Assembly (NCBI RefSeq): GCF_014203855.1
Contig: NZ_JACHJV010000003.1
Location: 248,001-312,000, forward strand
DNA from: Kitasatospora kifunensis
GTDB lineage: Bacteria > Actinomycetota > Actinomycetes > Streptomycetales > Streptomycetaceae
Reading direction: 5' to 3'
Length of the DNA: 64,000 nucleotides
Shown here: positions 57,613-64,000 of the stretch, in pieces
How the letters are laid out: each line of letters starts with the position of its first letter
How positions within the stretch are numbered: the stretch's first letter is position 1
Program-made: the position numbers and the translations under genes
The notes under the pieces: generated by a model
Databases searched by the model: none
What the model was told of the DNA's origin: nothing
The model's input: only the letters and a program-made list of their open reading frames with translations

Positions 57613-60600
57613 TCAGGGGCAGACGCGGCGGTAGGCGGGGCCGGTGGGGACGAGCTGGTGCCAAAGGGCGGGGGTGAAGGGGTCGGCTTTGGCGCAGAGG
57701 CGGTCGTGGGCGGTGGTGAAGTCGTCGACGGCCCAGAACTGGACCTCGTTCATCCCAGCCACGGCGAGTTCGTGTCCGTCAGGGCTGAAGGCGACTGCGG
57801 TTGCCGTCCTCGTGTCGCCGGTGATGGGTTGCCCGATCTCCTGCTGGCTGGCAACATCCCACAGCAGCACCGTTCCTGCCATGTTGTTGTCGGTGGCGAG
57901 GATGCGCCCGTCGGGACTGAAGGCGACCCGGGTGTTGCCGTTGCTCAGCTGCTGCCCGATCTGCCGGTGCGTGCGGAGGTCCCACAACCGCACCGCGCCG
58001 CCGAGCGCCCCGATGGCGAGCACACGTCCGTCGGGGCTGATCGCGACGGAGCTCAGCGCACCGAGACCGCCGATCAGATCGTGCTCGTTCCGGCCTTGGC
58101 TCGCCATGTCCCACAGCCGCACCACACCGTCGTCACCGGCGCTGACGAGCGTGCCCCCATCGGGCGTGAAGGCCACCGAATCGATCGCCCGGCCGTTGCC
58201 GGTCAACAGCTGTCCGATCGACCGGCGTTCGGGGACGTTCCACAGCTCCACCGTGCCGTCGCCACTGGCGGCGGCGAGAGTCCGCCCGTCCTGGCTGAAC
58301 GCCAGAGAGAGGATCAGGCCGGGGCCATCGGTCAGTTGCCCGATCTGCTGCTGGGTGGCGACGTCCCACAACCGCACCGTGCCGTCTGCGCTACCACTGG
58401 CGAGGATGCCCTTCGGGCCGAAGGCCACCGAGAACACGTCATCGGTGTGGCCGACCAGCGGTTGTCCGATCCGTTGGTGGGTAACCGAGTTCAAGAGCTG
58501 CAGAGATCCGTCCCGTCCACCGACGGCGACCAGCGGATCGTAGGGACTGTAGGCCACCGTGTTGGCGGAGTCTGCCGGTGATCGGCTGGTCGGCAGGTAA
58601 GCGGCTGTGTTCCAGAGGCGGATGGTGCCGTCCTCGGCGGAGGTGGCGACCGTGTGGCCGTCCGGGCTGAAGGCCACTGCATCCACCTCACCGGTGTGGC
58701 CCATCAGAGGCAGCCCCAACTGCTGACCGGTGGTCAGGTCCCACACCTGCACCGCGGGGTTCCCGCCTCCGCTGACCAGTGTGTTCCCGTCCGGGCTCAA
58801 CGCCACGGAAGCGGCCAGACCGTTGAGCCGGATCGTGCTCTGCAGTGTGGCCGTCTCCAGGTCCCAGAGCTCCACCACTCCGATGCCCTTGGCAACGACC
58901 AGACTGTGGCCGTCCGGAGTGGGAGCGAGCGAGACCGTCTCGTCACCGGCCAAGAAGTCGTCAGTCAGTGGCGCTCCGATCGGCTGCTGCGTGTTCCTGT
59001 CCCACAGCAGCACCGTGCCCTGCTCTCCGGGGCTGGCGAGCTCGCCGTTTCCGATGAAGACTACCGAACGGACCTCTCCGCCAGAAGCTTTCATCCCTGT
59101 GCCGATCTGTTGCTGGGTGGCCGGGTCCCAGAGCAGGATCCTGCCGTCCCCTCCGCCGCTGGCCAGGCTCTTCCCGTCAGGACTGAAGGCCAGAGTGAAG
59201 ACGCTGTCGGTGTGCCCCGCCATCTCCTGTCCGTGTCGCTTCCCGGTACTCACGTCCCATAGGAGCACCGTGCCGTCGGCGCCCCCGCCTGCCACCTCCT
59301 TTCCGTCAGGGCTGAAGGCGAGGGACAGGACGTCTTTGGCATGGCCGGTGAGATCGGCTCCGATCTGCTGCCCGGTGGCCACGTTCCAGAGCCGCACGTG
59401 GCCGTCCGATCCGCCGCTCGCGAGTACCCGCCCGTTCGGACTGAACGCCACCGCCTCGACGCTCCCCGTGTGGCTTCCGAGCACCGCCAGACCCGGCAGT
59501 TGCGCAGCCTGCATGACGGCCTGCTCGGCCTCCGGCGATTGGTTGATCGCCCAGGCCGCCAAGCTGTCGCGCTTGGCGGCCTTCGGGTCGGAGTCGCCCA
59601 GTGCCTCGCTCTGCGCGGCCAGTTGGCCGGAGACCGCCAGGTCGCGCTGCTTGTTCGCGTTGTCCGTGGCCCGCAAGGCCGTGACCGTGGACGTGGCCAG
59701 TGCCAGCACCAGGACCACCAGCCCCACCAGCAGGGTGTTCCGGCGGCGGCTGCGCTTCGTGCGCGCCCGCTCGGCTGCGCGCAGGAAGTCCTGCTCCGTG
59801 TGGCTGAGCGGCACGTGGCGCTCGTCCGAGGCGCCGTACCGCTCCGCCGCCTCCGCCGCCGCCGCCGCCGCCGCCAACAGCGTCCCGCTGTACAGGTATG
59901 CCGGGTCCTTCTCCTGGTGCGCCCACTCGTTGGCCGCCGTCCGCAGCCGCCCGCGCAGCACCCGGTCGGCTTGGGACTCCGCCAGCCAGTCGTCGCGCAG
60001 CAGGGGCCAGGCGCTGAGCAGTGCCTCGTGGCTGATCGCGGCGCTCTCGCTCGCCAGGGTGAGCAGGCGGCGGCCGGCGAAGGCCTCCAGGACCGCGCCG
60101 GCCTGCTCGCCCGCGCCGTGGCGCAGTTCCTCCCGGGTGGCGCTCAGGGCGAGCGGGGTGCCATTGTCCGCGACGGAGGTCAGCTGGAGGAAGACCCTTC
60201 GCGCGGCGTGCTGCTGATCCTCCGTCAGGTCATCGTAGGTCTGCTGGGCGCTGCGGGCCAGGGCGCCGTGGGTGCCGCCGACCCGGCTGTAGTCGGACAG
60301 GGCCAACAGCTCCGGCTGGGCGCGGGTGCGCCAGGCCAGGTCCAGGGCGTGCGAGAGATGGGGCAGCAGGCCGGTGCCGGAGGGGGCCGGGGTGCGCGGG
60401 TTGCTGTCGTGGCCGGCGGTGCGGGCGGTGCGGGCGGCCAACTCGGCCACCAGCAGCTCGACCAGGGCCAGGTCCACCCGAGCGCCCGCCTTGCGGGCGG
60501 GCTCTGTCACCGCCGCGCGGACCTCGATGTCGGTCATCGGGGTGACCAGGTAGCGGTTCTGGACGGCGTCCACCAGTTCTGGATAGTCCGTGCAGCGCGC

Positions 60601-61332
60601 CTCGAAGTCCTCGCGCACCACCAGGACCACCAACGCACCCTGCGGAGCTGCGGCGGCGTGCAGGGCCTGGACGAATGCGCGGCGCTCGGCCTCCTCCGGG
60701 CAGCGGATGAACAACTGCTCGAACTGGTCGACGATCAACAGCAGTCGGCCCGGTCCGGCGGCATCCGCTCCGTCCCGGGCCAGCGCGGCCTGGCGCGCGC
60801 TGAGCGCGAAACTCCCGGGGTCCCGTGCCAAGTTGGCGCGGACCGCGGTGGCGTCGATCCGGGCCAGCGCGGCCACCGTCACGGCCAGGTCGTCCAGCGG
60901 TGCCGCTCCCGGGGTGAGCAACTGGCAGGGCCAGGACCGGGCCTGCGGCTCGCCGTCCAGCCCGGCGGCGCGCAGCCGGGGGAGCACCCCCGCGCGCAGC
61001 AGCGAGGACTTCCCGGCGCCGGAGACCCCCGACACCATCAGCAGCCCGCCGCCGTCCGCCGCCCGTTGGGTCATCCGGTCCAGCACGTCGGCGGCCGCGC
61101 CGTCCCGTCCGAAGAAGAACGGACTGTCCCACTCCTCGAAGGCCGTCAGCCCCCGGTACGGCGATTCGATCTCCCCGGCGATGCCGGCTAGCGGCGCGGC
61201 GGCGGGCCGGTCGGCCCAGGTGTTGGCGCCGTAGTGGATCTGGACGTTGTACTGGGTGTTCCCGTCGCCGAAGACCGAGTGCGAGATCGACTCGGCCCGC
61301 ACCTCCCGCGGCCCGGGGTCGGGCTCAGGCAT
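57613..61332 (-). CDS. nSTAND1-type NTPase with 14 WD40 repeats and N-terminal amyloid-like motif
   Basis: 1239 residues. Residues 15-34 carry SHSVFGDGNTQYNVQIHYG, a motif also at the C-terminus of the coupled neighbour. Residues 57-77 (SPYRGLTAFEEWDSPFFFGR) begin the nSTAND1 NTPase; Walker A GVSGAGKSS (102-110) and Walker B LLLIVDQFEQLF (about 195-206) are intact. A helical middle follows, then a membrane helix (about 532-556, NTLLVGLVVLVLALATSTVT). From about 635 there are 14 WD40 repeats (…FSPDG…LASGG.DG.VRLWD), enough for two seven-bladed propellers. STAND proteins are NLR-like switches that oligomerise on ligand binding. The C-terminus abuts an IS relic but looks complete. Confidence 0.92.
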   Translation of the reverse strand: MPEPDPGPREVRAESISHSVFGDGNTQYNVQIHYGANTWADRPAAAPLAGIAGEIESPYRGLTAFEEWDSPFFFGRDGAAADVLDRMTQRAADGGGLLMVSGVSGAGKSSLLRAGVLPRLRAAGLDGEPQARSWPCQLLTPGAAPLDDLAVTVAALARIDATAVRANLARDPGSFALSARQAALARDGADAAGPGRLLLIVDQFEQLFIRCPEEAERRAFVQALHAAAAPQGALVVLVVREDFEARCTDYPELVDAVQNRYLVTPMTDIEVRAAVTEPARKAGARVDLALVELLVAELAARTARTAGHDSNPRTPAPSGTGLLPHLSHALDLAWRTRAQPELLALSDYSRVGGTHGALARSAQQTYDDLTEDQQHAARRVFLQLTSVADNGTPLALSATREELRHGAGEQAGAVLEAFAGRRLLTLASESAAISHEALLSAWPLLRDDWLAESQADRVLRGRLRTAANEWAHQEKDPAYLYSGTLLAAAAAAAEAAERYGASDERHVPLSHTEQDFLRAAERARTKRSRRRNTLLVGLVVLVLALATSTVTALRATDNANKQRDLAVSGQLAAQSEALGDSDPKAAKRDSLAAWAINQSPEAEQAVMQAAQLPGLAVLGSHTGSVEAVAFSPNGRVLASGGSDGHVRLWNVATGQQIGADLTGHAKDVLSLAFSPDGKEVAGGGADGTVLLWDVSTGKRHGQEMAGHTDSVFTLAFSPDGKSLASGGGDGRILLWDPATQQQIGTGMKASGGEVRSVVFIGNGELASPGEQGTVLLWDRNTQQPIGAPLTDDFLAGDETVSLAPTPDGHSLVVAKGIGVVELWDLETATLQSTIRLNGLAASVALSPDGNTLVSGGGNPAVQVWDLTTGQQLGLPLMGHTGEVDAVAFSPDGHTVATSAEDGTIRLWNTAAYLPTSRSPADSANTVAYSPYDPLVAVGGRDGSLQLLNSVTHQRIGQPLVGHTDDVFSVAFGPKGILASGSADGTVRLWDVATQQQIGQLTDGPGLILSLAFSQDGRTLAAASGDGTVELWNVPERRSIGQLLTGNGRAIDSVAFTPDGGTLVSAGDDGVVRLWDMASQGRNEHDLIGGLGALSSVAISPDGRVLAIGALGGAVRLWDLRTHRQIGQQLSNGNTRVAFSPDGRILATDNNMAGTVLLWDVASQQEIGQPITGDTRTATAVAFSPDGHELAVAGMNEVQFWAVDDFTTAHDRLCAKADPFTPALWHQLVPTGPAYRRVCP

Positions 61333-61657
61333 TGTGTTGGGTGTTCCCGTCGCCGAACTGGGCCTTCTCGATCCGCTCGGCGGAGATCGCGAACTTCCCG
61401 TTCTGCGCCTGCGGTTGTGCCGGTGCCGGTGCCGGTGCCGTCGGCGCGGTCGGGGCAGTGGAGGCCGGCGCCGCCCGGCGCTCCGCCGCCCAGCCGACCA
61501 CGCCCAGCACCAGCGCCCCGATCTCGCAGAAGCCGACGATCACCCCGGCCAGCCCGGATGCCTTGTCCGCCCCCGCCAGCAGGGCGTAGACCCCGAGCGC
61601 GACGGCGGCGAGCGCACCGACGGCCACCGCACTCCATGTGACTGCACGCCAACCCAT
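61325..61657 (-). CDS. small two-TM protein with C-terminal amyloid-like motif, coupled to the STAND gene
   Basis: About 110 residues from the ATG at 61657; a TTG at 61678 is an alternative start. Two hydrophobic helices (TM1 about 6-28 AVTWSAVAVGALAAVALGVY, TM2 about 36-56 LAGVIVGFCEIGALVLGVVG), an Ala/Pro linker, then ISAERIEKAQFGDGNTQHNA at the very C-terminus. The FGDGNTQxN part matches residues 21-29 of the STAND protein. Its stop overlaps the STAND start by 8 bp. The layout fits an effector that is switched on by templated assembly from the STAND receptor. The effector would act on the membrane; this is inference. Confidence 0.75.
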   Translation of the reverse strand: MGWRAVTWSAVAVGALAAVALGVYALLAGADKASGLAGVIVGFCEIGALVLGVVGWAAERRAAPASTAPTAPTAPAPAPAQPQAQNGKFAISAERIEKAQFGDGNTQHNA

Positions 61658-61800
61658 GGCCACATGATCGACCGCCAACTATGATCAATGTGCACCAATA
61701 CGATATTCGGCCCAGCGATCTGCCTAGGATGGCGCATCCGGTTGTGATCATCATGGGAAGTTGCCCTCGAAGTGCGGCCTGACCTGGCAGACCGTGTTTT

Positions 61801-62019
61801 GTGATGCGAGTGCAACTATCAGCTGCAGAACGGGAGTTCGTCGAGCCGTGCCTGCCGATCGGCGAGTACGGCCCGTACCCCGAACGGCTGCGACAGCAGT
61901 TCGAGGGCGTGATCTGGCACTTCAAGACCGGCAGCCAGTGGCGGGAGATGCCCGGGGAGTTCGGTGCCTGGTCGACCGTCCACAACCGCTTCCGGCAGTG
62001 GAGGGACGCCGGCGTCTAG
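61801..62019 (+). pseudogene. IS5-family transposase N-terminal remnant
   Basis: The frame reads MMRVQLSAAEREFVEPCLPI, GEYGPYPERLRQQFEGVIWH and FKTGSQWREMPGEFGAWSTV, the DUF4096 N-terminus of IS5-group transposases. It ends at a stop at 62019, where an IS30 fragment begins. Confidence 0.85.
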
Positions 62020-62350
62020 TCTCCGCGGCATCCCGCCTCAGCTGCGGCGGACGCTCACCTGGGACCGGGGCCGGGAGATAGCCGAGCATCAGGCCATCAG
62101 CGCCGAGACCGGGATGCCGATCTACCTCTGCAAGCCGCGCAGCCCGTGGCGGCGCGGCACCAACGAGAACACCAACCGGCTGCTTCGGCAGTACCTGCCC
62201 AAAGGCGCGGACCTCCGCACGTTCAGCCAGACCGACCTGGATGCCATTGCTCAGGAACTCAACCATCGCCCGCGCAAGATCCATGGCTATCGCACTCCGG
62301 CAGAGGTCTACGCTGGTCTCCTGAACAGCGGTGATGCGCTGACCGCTTGA
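62018..62350 (+). pseudogene. IS30-family transposase C-terminal remnant
   Basis: The frame reads LTWDRGREIAEHQAISAETG, PIYLCKPRSPWRRGTNENTN, RLLRQYLPKGADLRTFSQTD and HRPRKIHGYRTPAEVYAGLL, the integrase-core end of IS30 transposases, including the D (WDRG) and E (NENTNR) catalytic residues. The N-terminal half is replaced by the IS5 fragment. Confidence 0.92.
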
Positions 62351-62471
62351 GCTCGCCATCGTTTGCCGACAGGCAGCAGGCGCGTCCGGGTGTCGTAGTC
62401 GGGACAGACTGCTGTCTGCCATCGGTGAACACCACCCCGAGCGGGCGCAACGGTCATTACCGTCCAGACTC

Positions 62472-63197
62472 ATGACAACGATGACGACGCGCACGGTCCA
62501 GTATCCGGCCGACGGTTTGACGATGATCGGGCACCTCGCGCTCCCGGCCGGTGTCGACCGTCGGCCCGCGGTGCTGCTCGGACCAGAGGGCACGGGGCTC
62601 AGCGACGTCGAGCGCCGCCGGGCCGATGCTCTCGCGGAGCTGGGATATGTAGCGCTGGCCTTCGACCTTCACGGTGGGCGCTATTTGGGGGACCCCGAGG
62701 AGATGCTGGCCCGCTGCATGCCGCTGCTCGCCGACCCCGACCGGATGCGAGGCATCGGCCACGCGGCGCTCCACGTGTTGCGCACCGAACCGCGAACCGA
62801 CCCCGACCGGATAGCCGCCGTCGGCTACGGCACCGGGGGCGCCATCGCGCTGGAACTCGGGCGCGACGGCGTCAACCTGCGCGCGATCGCGACAGTCAAC
62901 GGGCTGATCACGGGCCGACCGGGCGAGGCGGCGCGCATCTGCTGCCCGGTGTGGGCCGGGGTCGGGTCGGAAGACCCGATCATGGCGCCCGCCCAACGGG
63001 ACGCGTTCACCGCAGAGATGCAGGCCGCAGGCGTCGACTGGCGCCTCGTGGTCTACGGAGGAGCCCTGCACGCCTTCCACCATCCACCGGTCGACCACAC
63101 CGTGCTTCCCGGCGTCGGCTACCACCCACGGCACGCACAGCGAGCCTGGCGTGACGTCGTCGCTCTGCTGGCCGAGTGCCTGCCCGTCACGGATTGA
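62472..63197 (+). CDS. dienelactone hydrolase family protein lacking the Cys nucleophile
   Basis: 241 residues. DLH fold: VQYPADGLTMIGHLALPAGV, PAVLLGPEGTGLSDVERRRA, LAFDLHGGRYLGDPEEMLAR. The nucleophile elbow, normally GYCFGG, is GYGTGG (118-123), so the catalytic Cys is Gly120. The acid (VGSEDPIMAP) and His (LHAFHHPP) of the triad are present. It is probably inactive as a classical dienelactone hydrolase or uses another residue. No RBS is obvious; a second ATG is nearby (MTTRTV). Confidence 0.88.
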   Translation: MTTMTTRTVQYPADGLTMIGHLALPAGVDRRPAVLLGPEGTGLSDVERRRADALAELGYVALAFDLHGGRYLGDPEEMLARCMPLLADPDRMRGIGHAALHVLRTEPRTDPDRIAAVGYGTGGAIALELGRDGVNLRAIATVNGLITGRPGEAARICCPVWAGVGSEDPIMAPAQRDAFTAEMQAAGVDWRLVVYGGALHAFHHPPVDHTVLPGVGYHPRHAQRAWRDVVALLAECLPVTD

Positions 63198-63216
63198 TCC
63201 GATCGGCTCCCGATAC

Positions 63217-63430
63217 TCACTCCTGCCCGCCGTCGTCGTCTTCGTCCAGCTCTGGGGCATCCGGGTCGCGCAGCGGGCGCAGGGCGCCGGCGGCCGGGGT
63301 CGAGGCGGTGAAGCTGTAGCGGCCGAGCAGGTTCAGGTTGCGGTGCTTGAGCGGGGAGAGCCGGGCGATGTCCTCGTCCCGGATCTCATGGCCCTCGGCT
63401 GTCAGCTGGGCGACGGCGGCGTCGAGTTGA
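63217..63430 (-). pseudogene. Tn3-family transposase C-terminal remnant
   Basis: The frame reads DAAVAQLTAEGHEIRDEDIA, RLSPLKHRNLNLLGRYSFTA, ending RPLRDPDAPELDEDDD. LSPLxHRHxNMLGRYSF is the C-terminal signature of Tn3 TnpA. It is fused to the MFS fragment upstream near 63430. Confidence 0.85.
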
Positions 63431-63907
63431 GCGCGTCGGCGACCACGGTGGTGACCGGCCCGAACAGGCCGATCCCCGCCCCGCCCAGTGGTGGCCCGAC
63501 CGCGATGGAGCTCCAGTTCGTGGACTCGAACCGCGCGTTGGCGACGAGCAGGTCGTCCGGTCGGACGAGGGCCTTGAGGTAGGCGCCGCCAGCCGCGTTG
63601 AAGGCGATCTTGGCTGCGGCGACCACGGCCGAGACCCCGAGCAGCTGGACGAAACTGAGCCACCCGAAGGCGTAGGCCACGGGGATCGTCGTCATGACCG
63701 TAAACCGGGTCAGGTCCATCGTGATCATGACCGGGCGCTTACGCCGGAACTCCACCCACGGCGCGAGCGGCACCGCGATCAGCGCACCCACCGCAGGCCC
63801 CACCGCGGACAGTGCGGACACCTCAGCGGGTCCGGCATGCAGCACCAGCACGGCGATCAGCGGCAATGCCCCGAACCCCAGCCCGGACCCGTAGGCGCTC
63901 ACCGCAT
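63431..63907 (-). pseudogene. MFS transporter fragment broken at both ends
   Basis: The frame reads AVSAYGSGLGFGALPLIAVL, VLHAGPAEVSALSAVGPAVG, LIAVPLAPWVEFRRKRPVMI and LVRPDDLLVANARFESTNWS, the first half of an MFS exporter of the enterobactin-exporter-like type, including the RRKRP loop between helices 2 and 3. Its 5' end is interrupted by the TnpB element at 63908 and its 3' end by the Tn3 remnant. Confidence 0.85.
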
Positions 63908-64000
63908 TTGACATCCTCCCCGCGCTAAGGCGCGTGGATTCCGGCCGCGCCGTCGGCACGGGGCTTGCGCCCCGTATCGGCGGCGTTCCGGTGGGTTCCC
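63908..64000 (-). mobile_element. tnpB: second IS1341-type element: right end and tnpB 3' end (partial)
   Basis: From TTGACATCCTCC on, about 90% identical to 7947-8039. The right-end hairpin has one mismatch (CCCCGCGC/GCGCGTGG). The tnpB stop is at 63925-63927 and the frame reads HRNAADTGRKPRADGAAGIH at the C-terminus. The element continues beyond the window. Its guide would be ATGCGGTGAGCGCCTA, from the interrupted MFS gene. Confidence 0.9.

Noticed and set aside
1..64000. tRNA and rRNA genes
   Set aside because: No cloverleaf with a GTTCGA-type T arm and acceptor stem, and no rRNA-like conserved stretch, was found on reading both strands; a tRNA search program would be decisive.

Overview
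The DNA is very GC-rich with strong third-position G/C bias, GTG/TTG starts and GGAGG-type ribosome binding sites. The gene content (FxLD-type methyltransferase, CsbD and DUF6131 small proteins, F420-type oxidoreductase, many TetR/GntR/PadR/MerR regulators, STAND-WD40 giants, IS1341-type TnpB elements) points to a streptomycete (Streptomyces/Kitasatospora). The density of insertion-sequence remnants, frameshifted genes and deletion junctions is typical of an accessory region such as a chromosome arm. No rRNA, tRNA or CRISPR array was seen.

Layout. 1-4.2 kb: a tandem pair of multidomain proteins, HIT-NUDIX-phosphotransferase (cut by the window start) and methyltransferase-NUDIX-isoaspartyl-type methyltransferase. 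4.6-7.9 kb: MscS channel, SRPBCC relic, AI-2E-type permease. 7.9-9.4 kb: a complete IS1341-type TnpB element; its 3' end recurs at the very end of the window and a third relic lies near 34 kb. 9.4-12.8 kb: remnants of stress signalling (histidine kinase N-terminus, ATP-binding anti-sigma-like protein, STAS relic, CsbD) and a TetR regulator. 13.2-23.1 kb: mostly intact metabolism, with a TetR/glycosidase-like divergent pair, an aromatic ring-cleavage-like operon (lipocalin, extradiol dioxygenase, FAH hydrolase, SnoaL) with its GntR regulator, and a TetR-controlled redox cluster (quinone reductase, F420/NADP-type reductase, old-yellow-enzyme homologue).

23.2-34.3 kb: secreted proteins, hydrolases, a polysaccharide deacetylase, an eCIS/polymorphic-toxin-like protein, a coupled AKR-TetR-hydrolase-CMD operon, and several broken genes. 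A roughly 0.3 kb segment at 29.4 kb is a second copy of the promoter and 5' end of the molybdopterin oxidoreductase gene at 34.4 kb. 34.4-40.6 kb: cytochrome b-sulfite-oxidase-like fusion with a small membrane partner, an SMI1/KNR4 protein with apparent frameshifts, a nucleotidyltransferase-like protein, then genes truncated by a tail-to-tail deletion (arylsulfotransferase/PhyH), a phosphoketolase C-terminal relic and a broken XRE-TPR regulator.

40.9-47.5 kb: an AlkC-like repair protein followed by a compact array of four ORFs carrying seven NUDIX domains, a small unknown protein and an isoaspartyl-methyltransferase-like protein. This echoes the NUDIX/methyltransferase pair at the window start. 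48.5-50.8 kb: PadR plus an FAD aromatic hydroxylase. 50.9-57.6 kb: a P-loop kinase, dead IS256 and IS5 transposases, two members of a coiled-coil/winged-helix family lying among IS relics, MerR/SnoaL divergent pair, and a secreted bulb-type lectin. 57.6-61.7 kb: a 1239-residue STAND-WD40 protein translationally coupled to a small two-TM protein. The two share a FGDGNTQxN motif at opposite ends, matching the receptor/effector layout of amyloid-signalling NLR systems, and this is the most interesting candidate system. 61.8-64 kb: IS5/IS30 relics, a dienelactone-hydrolase homologue lacking its nucleophile, and an MFS gene broken by Tn3 and TnpB-element insertions.
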